Made by a program: the position numbers and the translations under genes. Below the pieces are notes generated by a model. The model ran no database searches, was not told where the DNA came from, and saw only the letters and a program-made list of their open reading frames with translations. A stretch of 64,000 bases of DNA from Chitinophagaceae bacterium (lineage in GTDB: Bacteria > Bacteroidota > Bacteroidia > Chitinophagales > Chitinophagaceae): assembly GCA_016715365.1 (NCBI GenBank), contig JADKAM010000001.1, positions 1,302,001 to 1,366,000 on the forward strand, written 5' to 3'. This document shows positions 45,898-55,061 of the stretch, piece after piece; position 1 is the stretch's first letter, and every line of letters starts with the position of its first letter.

Positions 45898-46404
45898 ATG
45901 AAACTTACCGACGCAAAAGCACAGTTCATCAGCAGTTGGGGTGCTTTTGGTACGCATTGGGGTATTAACCGCACCATGGCGCAAATTCATGCATTACTGC
46001 TCATCAGTCCAGATCCCATCACACAGGATGATATCATGGAGCAGTTAAGCATCAGCCGGGGCAATGTGAACATGAATACCCGTGATCTGATTGACTGGGG
46101 CCTGGTGGAAAGGGTGCTGATACCCGGCGAACGCAAGGAATTCTTCACCGCCGAAAAGGACATCTGGAAAGTAGCCACACAAATCATCAAAGAAAGAAAA
46201 AAAAGAGAACTGGATCCTATGCTTAAACTGTTAAGTCAGCTTGAGCAAATAGAGGGTGATAAAAAAGATAAAGATGTAAAGCAGTTTGTGGACACCATAG
46301 CAGGTATCCGCAAATTTGGCGGACAGGCCGATAAAGTGCTGGATGTAATGATTAAGGCAGACGAGAATTGGTTTTTAGGAAGTCTCTTGAAGTTCTTTAA
46401 ATAG
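45898..46404 (+). CDS. GbsR/MarR-family transcriptional regulator
   Basis: This 168-residue winged-helix protein has KAQFISSWGAFGTHWGINRTMAQIHALL, the DDIMEQLSISRGNVNMNTRDLI recognition region (both named here by their first residues) and the wing GERKEFFTAE. The GbsR subgroup senses small solutes such as choline in Bacillus; the ligand here is unknown. It probably controls the small membrane-protein genes that follow, or itself. Confidence 0.85.
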   Translation: MKLTDAKAQFISSWGAFGTHWGINRTMAQIHALLLISPDPITQDDIMEQLSISRGNVNMNTRDLIDWGLVERVLIPGERKEFFTAEKDIWKVATQIIKERKKRELDPMLKLLSQLEQIEGDKKDKDVKQFVDTIAGIRKFGGQADKVLDVMIKADENWFLGSLLKFFK

Positions 46405-46426
46405 CTCACACAATGAGCAAAAAACT

Positions 46427-46449
46427 AAGCCGGAAAATTTCGGCTTTTA
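46427..46449 (+). terminator. Weak hairpin after the regulator gene
   Basis: Arms aagccg/cggctt with an 8-base loop run into four T. It may attenuate rather than end transcription into the next genes. Confidence 0.5.
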
Positions 46450-46497
46450 TTTAGAAAATATGTTTCAAATATTTCTGAAAATATAAAATATAAAATC

Positions 46498-46857
46498 GTG
46501 AAAACATTTAAGATTATTGATGTGTGGATCAACATTGGGTTAATTATTTCTTTTACTACTTTAATTATTTATGATGCTGGGGGATTTGACGTTATGAACA
46601 ATTTAATTATTACAAGTTATTTTGTAGTTGGCGGCTGGCAGGTAATTAGTATGCTGGTTCATGCTATTACCCGGACTTTTACTTATGGAGCCAGGTATGT
46701 TTATCACTGGATAACTTTAATTTCTGTTGTAACAATGCCAGCCGGCTCTATTTGGATACTTTGGTTAACAGCTCCATTCATGGCTGTTTTTTATACCTGG
46801 TTATGTTACCGGGAAGTTTACATGAAAATGAGAAGGCCCTTAGATCTTTTAAAATAA
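46498..46857 (+). CDS. Small membrane protein, about four helices
   Basis: This 119-residue protein is very hydrophobic, with segments at about 7-25, 36-57, 70-85 and 86-105. It is unrecognised. A GTG codon at 46498 is the start. It follows the GbsR-like regulator by 93 bp and precedes another small membrane protein by 12 bp, so the three may form one unit. Confidence 0.62.
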   Translation: MKTFKIIDVWINIGLIISFTTLIIYDAGGFDVMNNLIITSYFVVGGWQVISMLVHAITRTFTYGARYVYHWITLISVVTMPAGSIWILWLTAPFMAVFYTWLCYREVYMKMRRPLDLLK

Positions 46858-46869
46858 AAATCAACTAAA

Positions 46870-47307
46870 ATGAAATTCGAAATTCCAAACTGGCTCATCA
46901 TACTTGGCGGTGCCGGCCAGATATTTACTGCACTCATTTACCCTTATATCCGCCACCGGGTTTTCGACTGGTACAATGATATTAAAAAACTAAAACCACT
47001 TAACCAGGAAATTGCCAAAACCTACGGCAGGTATATACAGGGCCTGAATTTTTCTTTCGGTCTCATTTCAATCATTTTTACATCGGAGTTAAAAAATAAT
47101 ACCGGCCTGGCAGTTGCTTTAACCGGTTTAATTGCTGCCTACTGGACCGGTAAACTGATAACCCAGTTTGCTTATTACCCCATGTACGATATACCTAAAA
47201 AAAGAATTTTTAAAATTGGCGAAGTGCTGATGAATACTATGTTTGTTTCATTTGCACTGATATTTATTTCAATGTTTTTAATTAACCTGAGCGGATATTT
47301 TGCCTGA
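46870..47307 (+). CDS. Small membrane protein, four helices
   Basis: This 145-residue protein has four predicted membrane segments (about 8-26, 57-72, 78-98 and 118-140). A polar stretch (YNDIKKLKPLNQEIAKTYGRY) lies between the first two. No family is recognised. It lies 12 bp after another small membrane-protein gene on the same strand. Confidence 0.65.
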   Translation: MKFEIPNWLIILGGAGQIFTALIYPYIRHRVFDWYNDIKKLKPLNQEIAKTYGRYIQGLNFSFGLISIIFTSELKNNTGLAVALTGLIAAYWTGKLITQFAYYPMYDIPKKRIFKIGEVLMNTMFVSFALIFISMFLINLSGYFA

Positions 47308-47339
47308 CAAATGAATGATATAAATAAAACAATCCGGCA

Positions 47340-47347
47340 TAACTTTG
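47340..47347 (+). promoter_or_regulatory. -7 box abutting the DCC gene, probably leaderless
   Basis: TAACTTTG matches TAnnTTTG and ends six bases before the ATG at 47354. I see no -33 TTG. Confidence 0.45.
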
Positions 47348-47353
47348 TTTTTT

Positions 47354-47755
47354 ATGAATGACAATCCTGTAATACTTTTCGACGGCGTTTGCAATTTCTG
47401 CAACAGTGCAATAAATTTTACTATTAAAAGAAATACAAAAGCAGATATCCGGTTTGCGCCCATGCAAAGCGAAGCCGGGCAAAAATTACTGCAGCAATAC
47501 AATTTACCGGTTGATGATATGGAATCGTTTGTGTTTATTGAAAACAGGGTTGCTTACAAACAATCTACAGCAGGATTAAAAGTTTGCAGACATTTAAGAG
47601 GTCTTTGGCCATTATGTTATGGCTTAATTATTGTTCCTAAATTTATACGGGATGGTATTTATAACCGGATAGCTAAAAACCGCTACAAATGGTTTGGTGT
47701 GCAACAGGCCTGTATGATACCAACCCCTGAAGTAAGAGCACGATTTTTAAATTAA
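47354..47755 (+). CDS. DCC-family thiol-disulfide oxidoreductase-like protein
   Basis: This 133-residue DUF393 protein is named for its DxxCxxC motif, here DGVCNFCN near residue 10. Other conserved parts are RFAPMQSEAGQKLL, STAGLKVCRHL and YNRIAKNRYKWFG. A thioredoxin-like role is presumed for the family but unproven. The ATG at 47354 is chosen over a TTG three codons earlier. The next gene starts one base after the stop. Confidence 0.9.
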   Translation: MNDNPVILFDGVCNFCNSAINFTIKRNTKADIRFAPMQSEAGQKLLQQYNLPVDDMESFVFIENRVAYKQSTAGLKVCRHLRGLWPLCYGLIIVPKFIRDGIYNRIAKNRYKWFGVQQACMIPTPEVRARFLN

Positions 47756-47756
47756 T

Positions 47757-48122
47757 ATGGAAAAGAAAAAAACACTGGTACTTGGTGCGTCTGAAAATCC
47801 GGCACGATACAGCTACCTGGCTATCAACCGCCTGAAGAATAACCATCACCCCGTAGTTGCCATTGGTAAAAAAAAGGGAATGGTTGCCGGTATTATTATT
47901 GAAACTGAAAAAATACCAGTGACAGAAATTGATACAATAACCCTTTATTTAAGCCCTCAGCACCAAAAAGAATACTACGATTATATCATCTCCCTTCACC
48001 CCAAAAGAATCATTTTTAACCCCGGCACCGAGAACGATGAACTGGCCGAACTGGCAGTTAAAAATAATATTGTACCCCGGGAGGCCTGCACACTGGTAAT
48101 GCTGAGTACCGGCCAGTATTGA
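47757..48122 (+). CDS. CoA-binding domain protein
   Basis: This 121-residue single-domain protein has a Rossmann-like CoA-binding fold: TLVLGASENPARYSYLAINRL at the nucleotide loop (first part TLVLGASENPARY), then IGKKKGMVAGI, ITLYLSPQHQKEYYDYI and FNPGTENDELAELA, with a terminal C/A segment. Relatives such as YccU bind CoA and may be regulatory. It directly follows the DCC gene. Confidence 0.85.
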   Translation: MEKKKTLVLGASENPARYSYLAINRLKNNHHPVVAIGKKKGMVAGIIIETEKIPVTEIDTITLYLSPQHQKEYYDYIISLHPKRIIFNPGTENDELAELAVKNNIVPREACTLVMLSTGQY

Positions 48123-48278
48123 TTTTGGATGCCCGTAAAATTCCGTAAATCCTTGTAGTAGTTTTACTATTTTATACTTATTGCGTTAAATTCTTTATTC
48201 AAAAGATAATAAAGCTTTAAGGTTTGCGTTTCCATATAAGAGCTTCAATATCCAATAATCAGAAAACAAGTAAATCCT

Positions 48279-48734
48279 ATGAAACGTCATGCCACCTATG
48301 CATTGTCTTTACTGTTGTCATTTATAGTGACCACGGGATTTTGCCAGGTTAATAATCCAAAACCAAAGCAATTCAGCAGTCTTCCTGAAATAATCAATTG
48401 CAACGAACAGGAATTATCAAAAGTATTTACGGCTACACCCGGACAAACCATCAGCATTGCTTTTTCAAACAATTTTACTTTTACAGGCAATGTAACGAGC
48501 AACCTGTCTAAGTATGCAAACCTGCAATCAGTGGTGATCGTATCACCCGATTATTTCAATACAATTTTCAGTATTTCAAAAGCCACCAATGCAGATGGCA
48601 CCATTGCTTACATTGGCCGTATCATCAATAAAAATTATTTTGATGGTTTTGAACTGAAAAGAAATTTATCAGGATCCTATCAACTTAAAAAAATAGAAAC
48701 TGACCGGGTAATTCCGGATTGCAGTCAATTATAA
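48279..48734 (+). CDS. Small secreted hypothetical protein
   Basis: This 151-residue protein has a signal peptide (about 1-22, cleavage after GFC or nearby). The mature part is a beta-rich single domain with two cysteines (IINCNEQE and VIPDCSQL). No family is recognised. It lies 49 bp before a secreted metalloprotease gene on the same strand, so it may be a pro-piece or inhibitor-like partner; this is a guess from position only. Confidence 0.6.
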   Translation: MKRHATYALSLLLSFIVTTGFCQVNNPKPKQFSSLPEIINCNEQELSKVFTATPGQTISIAFSNNFTFTGNVTSNLSKYANLQSVVIVSPDYFNTIFSISKATNADGTIAYIGRIINKNYFDGFELKRNLSGSYQLKKIETDRVIPDCSQL

Positions 48735-48783
48735 TAACACATGAATGCTTACATAATCCAAACATCCTTTCAATTCCCCTACA

Positions 48784-50370
48784 ATGAAAAAGATTTTTAC
48801 ACAACTGATAACAATAATACTAATACTACTCTCTTATAATGCATTTAGTATTCCTAAGTTAAACAGCTATCCATCGGCCATAGCAACCATTTTTATTGAT
48901 TTTGATGGTCATTATGTACAAAGTACAGTATGGAATAACGGTAATCCTATCAATTGCGCTGCTTCCGGCTTGACTGATGCACAGATCATAGAGGCCTTTA
49001 ACAGGTCTGCCGAAGATTTTCGCCCTTTTAATGTAAACCTTACAACAGATTCAACTGTTTTTTTAGCAACTCCCCTTAACAGGCGGATCCGTATCATAGT
49101 TACAGCAACCAGCAGCTGGGCGATAGCCGGAATTGGCGGTGTAGCTTATATTGGCACCTTCAGCTGGGGGGATGATACGCCTGCTTTTGTTTTCAGCGAC
49201 AGGCATGGTTACAGTCCTAAAAAAGTAGGAGAAACCATTTCTCATGAAACCGGCCATACACTCGGTTTAGCACATCAGTCAAAATACGGTGGTGATTGCT
49301 ATACACCAATTGAACAATATAATTCTGGTTTTGGTACAGGCGAAACAGCCTGGTCGCCTATAATGGGCAACAGCCTGTCAAGGAATTTCAGTAACTGGAA
49401 TAACGGTCCTACACCTTACGGATGTACAGATGTTCAGGATAATTTAACGATCATTACTACTCAAAACGGATTTGGCTACCGTACCGATGATTATCCAGAA
49501 ACACTAAATACAAATACCTATTCTTTACAAGGAACTGTGTTCAATGTAGATGGAGTTATCAGTACCAACATTGATAAAGATGCATTTAAATTTACACTGA
49601 ACGCTAATTCAAATTTTAATTTAACTGCTGTTCCTTTTAATGTATCGGCTAACTGGATAGGAGCAAATCTCGACACCAGGATTGAATTGTATAATTCATC
49701 ATTTGGTTTAATCCGTGATTACAATCCATTAAGCAGCCTGAGCGTAAGCATAGATACAGTACTAAATGCAGGAACTTATTATATAAAAATTTATGGTACC
49801 GGTAATTCCAATATCGGGGCATACGGCAGCCTGGGTTCTTATACCATCACCGGTTCATTCAGTGGTTTACCTATTCATGATGTACGGTTGAGTGGTAATG
49901 TAGACAAAGGCAAGCATAACCTTAACTGGAAAATTATAGCAGACGAACCGATTAAAACTATTGAAGTACAAACTTCAAACGATGGTACCAACTTTACCAG
50001 GCTGGAAGATGTGGCTGCAAATGCATCAAAATTCTCATACCTGCCATATAAGAACAGTACCGTTTTTTACCGCTTAAAAGTTACTTCGGTATTAGACCAA
50101 ACCGTTTTCTCAAATACATTGGCATTAAAAGCTGAAGGAACTGATCAAAGACTTTTCAGGGTTTCTACACTGGTAACAAATGAAATAACGATCAACGCGG
50201 ATTTAAATTATCAATACAGAATCTGCGATATGAATGGAGCAACAATCAACAAAGGTACAGGCCTTAAAGGTACTAACCGTGTAAATGCTTCAAACCTTTC
50301 AAGAGGCATGTACATCATTCAGTTTTTCAACGATATTCAGAATCAGACAGAACGTATTATAAGACAGTAA
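48784..50370 (+). CDS. Secreted metzincin metalloprotease with T9SS sorting domain
   Basis: This 528-residue protein has a signal peptide (1-22) and a metzincin zinc site HETGHTLGLAH at residues 154-164. The Met-turn candidate is SPIMGNS, near residue 190. A pre-peptidase-like beta domain (about 240-360, TIDKDAFKFTL, GTYYIKIYGTGN) follows, then a T9SS type A sorting domain at the end (YRICDMNGATINKG, LSRGMYIIQFF, RIIRQ). It should be exported to the surface or medium to degrade proteins. All three zinc histidines are present. Confidence 0.88.
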   Translation: MKKIFTQLITIILILLSYNAFSIPKLNSYPSAIATIFIDFDGHYVQSTVWNNGNPINCAASGLTDAQIIEAFNRSAEDFRPFNVNLTTDSTVFLATPLNRRIRIIVTATSSWAIAGIGGVAYIGTFSWGDDTPAFVFSDRHGYSPKKVGETISHETGHTLGLAHQSKYGGDCYTPIEQYNSGFGTGETAWSPIMGNSLSRNFSNWNNGPTPYGCTDVQDNLTIITTQNGFGYRTDDYPETLNTNTYSLQGTVFNVDGVISTNIDKDAFKFTLNANSNFNLTAVPFNVSANWIGANLDTRIELYNSSFGLIRDYNPLSSLSVSIDTVLNAGTYYIKIYGTGNSNIGAYGSLGSYTITGSFSGLPIHDVRLSGNVDKGKHNLNWKIIADEPIKTIEVQTSNDGTNFTRLEDVAANASKFSYLPYKNSTVFYRLKVTSVLDQTVFSNTLALKAEGTDQRLFRVSTLVTNEITINADLNYQYRICDMNGATINKGTGLKGTNRVNASNLSRGMYIIQFFNDIQNQTERIIRQ

Positions 50371-50452
50371 GGTAGATTCATGTGTAAGTCGGGGGGGTGC
50401 GTTAGGGGCATCCTCCCTTTTTTATGCCCATTAATTAATGGTTAACTGTGCT

Positions 50453-50480
50453 TTGTTATATTAATTAATCCGTAGCTTTA
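50453..50480 (+). promoter_or_regulatory. Probable promoter of the YkuK-like gene
   Basis: TTG at 50453 and TAGCTTTA at 50473 (one mismatch to TAnnTTTG) are 17 bases apart; the ATG is 14 bases downstream. Confidence 0.4.
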
Positions 50481-50494
50481 GAAAACCCATTTTT

Positions 50495-50968
50495 ATGTTA
50501 TGGAGAAAATTTAACGGAGATCCCATCCAGTTACAGATCAAAGATGCTGTTGAAGAAGTTATTACAAGAGAAACAACAGCCGGTTATCATTTAAAAGTTT
50601 GTATTGGCACCGACAGCCAGGTAAAAGGAAAGGAAACTGAATTTGCCACTGTCATTGTTTTTTTGCGTGAAGGCCATGGCGGCTTTATGTTTATTCACAA
50701 CGAAAAAACATTGCTTAAATACAGTATTAAAGAAAGGATGCTGGTGGAAGTGGCAAAAAGTATTGAGATTGCGTATGAACTCTGCGACCTGTTCACCGTG
50801 TACGATGTGGATATGGAAGTACATGCCGACATCAATACAAACCCGCAGTTTAAAAGCAATGAAGCCTTACGGGAAGCCATGGGCTACATCCTGGGAATGG
50901 GTTTTGCCTTTAAGGCCAAGCCTGAAGCCTTTGCCAGCAGCAGCTGCGCTAATAAGGTGGTGAACTAA
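50495..50968 (+). CDS. YkuK-family RNase H-like protein (DUF458)
   Basis: This 157-residue protein matches the ribonuclease H-like YkuK family: VCIGTDSQVKGKETEFATVI at the first strand, ERMLVEVAKSIEIAYEL, VHADINTNPQFKSNEAL and YILGMGFAFKAKPEAFASS. The conserved acidic residues would fit an RNase H fold, but catalysis has not been shown as far as I know. It stands between the metalloprotease and engB (opposite strand). Confidence 0.86.
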   Translation: MLWRKFNGDPIQLQIKDAVEEVITRETTAGYHLKVCIGTDSQVKGKETEFATVIVFLREGHGGFMFIHNEKTLLKYSIKERMLVEVAKSIEIAYELCDLFTVYDVDMEVHADINTNPQFKSNEALREAMGYILGMGFAFKAKPEAFASSSCANKVVN

Positions 50969-51025
50969 AATGATTCTTCTGAAAATTCAGCAGGTTTGTA
51001 TTTGCGAAAATACAGCCATCAGACT

Positions 51026-51694
51026 TTAATCCGCTTTACTTTCCAAACTCTTATTCGTCTCCTCAATAAAAGAAAGAATTTTTGTCTTACCCGTTTTCTT
51101 TACAGCACTGGTTACAAAATGCTGCGGTAAAAACTGCCAGTTTTTTTTCATGGCTTCCAGAAAAGATTTTACATTCTTACTTACTACACTTTGGTTTTCC
51201 TTATCGCTTTTTGTAAAAATTAAACAGAACGGAACACTCCAGGTTCTCAATTGCACTAAAAATTCCAGGTCAATTTTTTGCGGGCTGTGCCGGGCATCTA
51301 TCAACACAAAAACCATGGTCAGGTTTTCTCTTTTACGCAGGTAATTTTCAATCATCTGCTCCCAGCGGTTGCGGCTTTTTATACTCACTTTGGCAAAACC
51401 ATAGCCTGGCAAATCAACCAGGTACCAGGCTGTTCTTTTTATAGTTCCCGATGATGGACCCGTTTGGTTTGCTTTTGGTGTAGGTGCCGATGAAATTTCA
51501 AAATGGTTCAGCAATTGCGTTTTTCCAGGCGAGCCGGAGGTTTTTGCCAGCTTATCATTATCGCAAAGCATATTTATCAGCGATGATTTACCCACATTGC
51601 TGCGGCCAATAAAAGCATACTCCGGCCTGTCGGGCAGGGGGCATTTTTCAAAATCGGGGCTGCTGATAACGTATTTGGCTGATTTGATTTGCAT
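51026..51694 (-). CDS. engB: Ribosome-assembly GTPase EngB/YsxC
   Basis: This 222-residue GTPase for large-subunit assembly has G1 GRSNVGKSSL, G2/G3 DLPGYGFAKV and G4 TKSD. The start MQIKSAKYVISS at 51694 matches the family; an ATG nine codons upstream lies in the promoter. A segment SAPTPKANQTGPSSGTIKR between G2 and G3 is longer than usual. The -7 box is four bases before the ATG, so the mRNA may be leaderless. It diverges from ubiE. Confidence 0.95.
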   Translation of the reverse strand: MQIKSAKYVISSPDFEKCPLPDRPEYAFIGRSNVGKSSLINMLCDNDKLAKTSGSPGKTQLLNHFEISSAPTPKANQTGPSSGTIKRTAWYLVDLPGYGFAKVSIKSRNRWEQMIENYLRKRENLTMVFVLIDARHSPQKIDLEFLVQLRTWSVPFCLIFTKSDKENQSVVSKNVKSFLEAMKKNWQFLPQHFVTSAVKKTGKTKILSFIEETNKSLESKAD

Positions 51695-51698
51695 GGGG

Positions 51699-51706
51699 CA
51701 AAGATA
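51699..51706 (-). promoter_or_regulatory. -7 box abutting engB, probably leaderless
   Basis: Minus-strand TATCTTTG, ending four bases before the engB ATG. Confidence 0.5.
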
Positions 51707-51800
51707 CTGGATACTGGTCATTGGTTATTGGTCATTAGTCATTGAGCCGCTTCATCTTCAAACTTCTGAAGTATTAACAAATACACCTGTTCATTGCTTA

Positions 51801-51830
51801 TTGCCCATTGCCTGTTGAGCCTTATCTTTG
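51801..51830 (+). promoter_or_regulatory. Promoter of ubiE-porT, probably leaderless
   Basis: TTG at 51801 and TATCTTTG at 51823-51830 are 19 bases apart; the ATG follows only six bases after the box. The region between engB and ubiE also holds simple word repeats (tggtcattgg, ttattg). Confidence 0.58.
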
Positions 51831-51836
51831 CCCCCC

Positions 51837-52580
51837 ATGACGGATTACGCTCACGATACGGTTGTACCATATAAAGATTCGGAGCTTGCTAAAAAACAGC
51901 AGGTTGCAGGCATGTTTAATGATATTGCTTTTCGCTATGATTTTTTAAACCGCTTTTTAAGCGCCGGCATCGACATCAGGTGGCGCAAAAAAGCCATTAA
52001 ACAATTGCTGAAAACCCAGCCAAAAACAATACTGGATGTGGCAACCGGTACAGCAGATGTGGCCATTATGGCGTCTGGTATATTAAAGCCAACTAAAATT
52101 ACCGGTATAGATATCAGCGATGGCATGCTGGAACTGGGACGGAAAAAGATACAAAAGCTTGGACTTGAAAGCACCATTGAACTGTTAAATGGCGATTGTG
52201 AAACAATAAACTTTAAAAATGATTCGTTTGATGCGGTAACTGTGGCTTTTGGCGTACGTAATTTTGAAAACCTGGAAAAAGGTTTGGCCGAAATACTACG
52301 GGTGTTAAAACCCGGCGGAAAACTGGTGGTACTGGAATTCAGTAAACCTAAATCTGCTGTTGTAAAAGCCTTTTATAATTTTTATATGAAGATCATCTGC
52401 CCCGTGGCAGGTAAAATATTCTCTAAAAACCGCGACGCATACCAATATCTCGACGAATCAATTCAAAAATTCCCTGAAGGGAAAAATTTTACAAATATCC
52501 TGGACAACCTGGGGTATAAGAATACTTACACTAAACCATTGAGCTTAGGAATATGCAGTATCTATTGCGGAGAAAAATAA
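51837..52580 (+). CDS. ubiE: Demethylmenaquinone methyltransferase
   Basis: This 247-residue SAM-dependent enzyme has the motifs FNDIAFRYDFLNRFLSAGID, LDVATGTADVAIM (SAM loop), VTVAFGVRNFENLEKGL and RVLKPGGKLVVLEFSKP. It makes the last step of menaquinone synthesis, the respiratory quinone of this phylum, hence menG is an alternative name. The ATG at 51837 is preferred to TTG at 51828, which lies inside the promoter. The 3' end overlaps porT by 28 bp. Confidence 0.95.
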   Translation: MTDYAHDTVVPYKDSELAKKQQVAGMFNDIAFRYDFLNRFLSAGIDIRWRKKAIKQLLKTQPKTILDVATGTADVAIMASGILKPTKITGIDISDGMLELGRKKIQKLGLESTIELLNGDCETINFKNDSFDAVTVAFGVRNFENLEKGLAEILRVLKPGGKLVVLEFSKPKSAVVKAFYNFYMKIICPVAGKIFSKNRDAYQYLDESIQKFPEGKNFTNILDNLGYKNTYTKPLSLGICSIYCGEK

Positions 52581-53293
52581 TTAATATTGGTATTGCCGTT
52601 TTGTTTTGTCCTTTAATTGGCGTTGCTCAATTAAGGCAGGAGGTTAACCAGGAAGACCACGATGATAAGCGGATACGTTTTGGTATTACGCTTGGTTCAA
52701 ACCGGTCGCATTTTGCATTTACACACAATCCCAGTTTTCTCAGCCAGGCACCGCTAGACAGCATTACTGTTATTGAAAGCGTAAACAGCACGGGTGTAAG
52801 CCTGGCATGGCTGGTTAATGTACGACTGGGCAATCACTTTGACCTGCGTACCTATCCTGTGTGCCTTACTTTTACTGAACGTAATTTTTTATATAATCTT
52901 ACCTATCCCGACAGGCCGGCCGGTGAGGATTTTATAACAGAGAAAAAAACACAATCCATTTCGCTGAGTATTCCGGTGCAGATAAAATTCAGCAGCGACC
53001 GTATAAACAATTTTAAAGTGTACATGATTGGCGGCGGTAAAATTGAGTATGATCTGGCTTCAAATGCCGGAGCCAGAAAAGCAGAGGAGCAAATAAAACT
53101 GAAAAAATTTGATTACGGTGCCGAGGTTGGGCTTGGCTTTCATTTTTATTTTCCCATGTTTGTTTTAACACCCGAAGTGAAAATGGGCTGGGGTATTGGT
53201 AACCTGCATTCCAGGGATAAAAACCTTAAATTTTCAAGTGTAATTGATAAGATCAATTCCCGGTCGATCTTCTTTTCATTAACGGTAGAATAA
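52553..53293 (+). CDS. porT: PorT-like outer-membrane beta-barrel protein of T9SS
   Basis: This 246-residue protein has a signal peptide (about 1-24) and amphipathic beta strands ending in an aromatic-rich strand. The segments IRFGITLGSNRSHFAF, FDLRTYPVCLTFTERNF, VYMIGGGKIEYDLASNA and EVGLGFHFYFPMFVLTPE fit PorT. PorT is needed for secretion of T9SS cargo. Its location directly after ubiE, overlapping by 28 bp, is the usual Bacteroidota arrangement. Several T9SS cargo genes lie in the same window. Confidence 0.88.
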   Translation: MQYLLRRKIINIGIAVLFCPLIGVAQLRQEVNQEDHDDKRIRFGITLGSNRSHFAFTHNPSFLSQAPLDSITVIESVNSTGVSLAWLVNVRLGNHFDLRTYPVCLTFTERNFLYNLTYPDRPAGEDFITEKKTQSISLSIPVQIKFSSDRINNFKVYMIGGGKIEYDLASNAGARKAEEQIKLKKFDYGAEVGLGFHFYFPMFVLTPEVKMGWGIGNLHSRDKNLKFSSVIDKINSRSIFFSLTVE

Positions 53294-53301
53294 AAACTGC
53301 C

Positions 53302-55023
53302 TTAATAATCGTATCTCCTGTTAAACATATTTATTCTAACACCGCCGGTAAACATAGTGGTTGTGGTGGCTGTTGGATTAAGTAATGTTTTAGCATGACG
53401 GTAAAGCCCGCTTACTTCAAAGAAAACATTCTCCCGTATTTCGTAAGATACCTGCAGGTAAGCATTTAAAACAGTTGCTTTATTACCGCTTCCTATTTTA
53501 AACCCGTCGTTCATGGTACGGGTTGTATAATCCCTGAAGATGTTTGCACCAAAATTATTACCGGCACTGTCCAGTCCCTGGTAATAATAAATACCCTGTA
53601 AATATACATGCCATTTAGGTGCAGGCTGGTAACGTACAATGCCCAAAAATTCCTGGAAATTTGCACCCAGCGGGTGTGCCAGCGGCTGGTTGTAATGTGT
53701 GTAATTGGAAATAGTATCGTTGTGTGTATAGGTAAAAGGCCTTACCCGGTTTGCTTCCAGTTGTATATCCAGGTTATCAATGCCAAAAGCATCCAGGTAT
53801 TTTACACCTACCTGTATGCCCCATTTATTAACCCAGCTTCCTTTGTTGTCTTTAATTGCCGACAGCACAAATTCATCTAATAATAACTGACCATACAGTT
53901 GTGCCCTGTGAGCAATATTGGCTTTAAAATCAAAGCCTGCAATGGCATTATCAGGACTTCCAATGGTACCTTCAATATGCCTGTAAAAAATGATCGGGTT
54001 CAGGTATTGAAAATCAAAACGGTTTTTGCGGCCAAAGATCACACCTTCAAATAAACCAATATTCAGCCACTTGGTAACGTTCATACTCAGGTGGTGCATG
54101 GCTGCATATTTACGGTCAAGCAATGTGTCGCCCACTTTTTTAAACTGCGGCATCAGTTCCATAAATAAGTTCTGGTAATTTATTTTCCAGATACGGGTAT
54201 TCAGTTTTAAAAACAAATTGCTGTTGCCCCAGTCGCTTAAAAATAAACTGCGGTAACCATTGCCAATAAAATTCTTATCATAACCAAACTGCACATCAAT
54301 GGCATTGCCGGCACGAACAGTTATATAGCCACGTGCATCAAAATAATCGTAACCGCTTGTTTTAAATGGTTTGTAAAAACCCACGCCCGGCACAGCTCTG
54401 AAATAGTTTACCTGCTGCTGAAAAAACTGCGGCCCTCTTTCCTGGTTATCTGTTAAGTAAGTGGAGAAGCCGATTTTTTTTCCAATGGTACCTCTGAGCG
54501 TAACACCTTTACTGTTTAAATAAATAGGTTTGCTGTAACCTGTTTCAATACCCTGCACGTATTGAAAAACCGGGTTCACCGCCAGGAAGAAATTCCTGGT
54601 TTTTACTTCTAAAAAATTGGGCTTGGTTTTATAGAAAGTTTTCAGAAAGGGCCGCTTGCTCAAAAAATCTTTTTTTGGCCCGGTTACCCATTCGCTGTTA
54701 TTCATTAAAAAACTGGTCAGGTTGTATTCGTCCAGATCGGTAAGGCCCTGGCTGTTCCATTCCACATATTTATCCTTTTGGGTAGCGGTGTCTATATATC
54801 CAAGGCGGGCGCTATCAATAAACTCCACCTGTTCCACTATATATTTTCTGTTAAAAGGCCGTACTGCCGAAAAATTAAGATCTGTATTTCTTTGCTGCTT
54901 AATTTCCATACGGTCAACAAAATGCACATCTTTTGATCCAGGGGTTAAAAAAGTAGATTGTGCTGTTGCAAATGCGGGGCAAATAAAAAACAACAGTTTG
55001 AATAAGCTTTTAATAAATTGCAT
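53302..55023 (-). CDS. RemB/Wzi-like outer-membrane protein
   Basis: This 573-residue protein has a signal peptide (1-21) and a long beta-barrel-type body of alternating aromatic strands (QYVQGIETGYSKPIYLNSKG, NIDVQFGYDKNFIGNGYRSLF-like, ending GGVRINMFNRRYDY). It resembles the Wzi capsule-assembly family and the gliding-motility protein RemB. No exact signature proves either. It converges with porT, with 8 bp between stops, and diverges from pyrC. Confidence 0.72.
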   Translation of the reverse strand: MQFIKSLFKLLFFICPAFATAQSTFLTPGSKDVHFVDRMEIKQQRNTDLNFSAVRPFNRKYIVEQVEFIDSARLGYIDTATQKDKYVEWNSQGLTDLDEYNLTSFLMNNSEWVTGPKKDFLSKRPFLKTFYKTKPNFLEVKTRNFFLAVNPVFQYVQGIETGYSKPIYLNSKGVTLRGTIGKKIGFSTYLTDNQERGPQFFQQQVNYFRAVPGVGFYKPFKTSGYDYFDARGYITVRAGNAIDVQFGYDKNFIGNGYRSLFLSDWGNSNLFLKLNTRIWKINYQNLFMELMPQFKKVGDTLLDRKYAAMHHLSMNVTKWLNIGLFEGVIFGRKNRFDFQYLNPIIFYRHIEGTIGSPDNAIAGFDFKANIAHRAQLYGQLLLDEFVLSAIKDNKGSWVNKWGIQVGVKYLDAFGIDNLDIQLEANRVRPFTYTHNDTISNYTHYNQPLAHPLGANFQEFLGIVRYQPAPKWHVYLQGIYYYQGLDSAGNNFGANIFRDYTTRTMNDGFKIGSGNKATVLNAYLQVSYEIRENVFFEVSGLYRHAKTLLNPTATTTTMFTGGVRINMFNRRYDY

Positions 55024-55061
55024 CAGATAATTTAAGTTTAACAGGTAACAGTATTCAAGTT

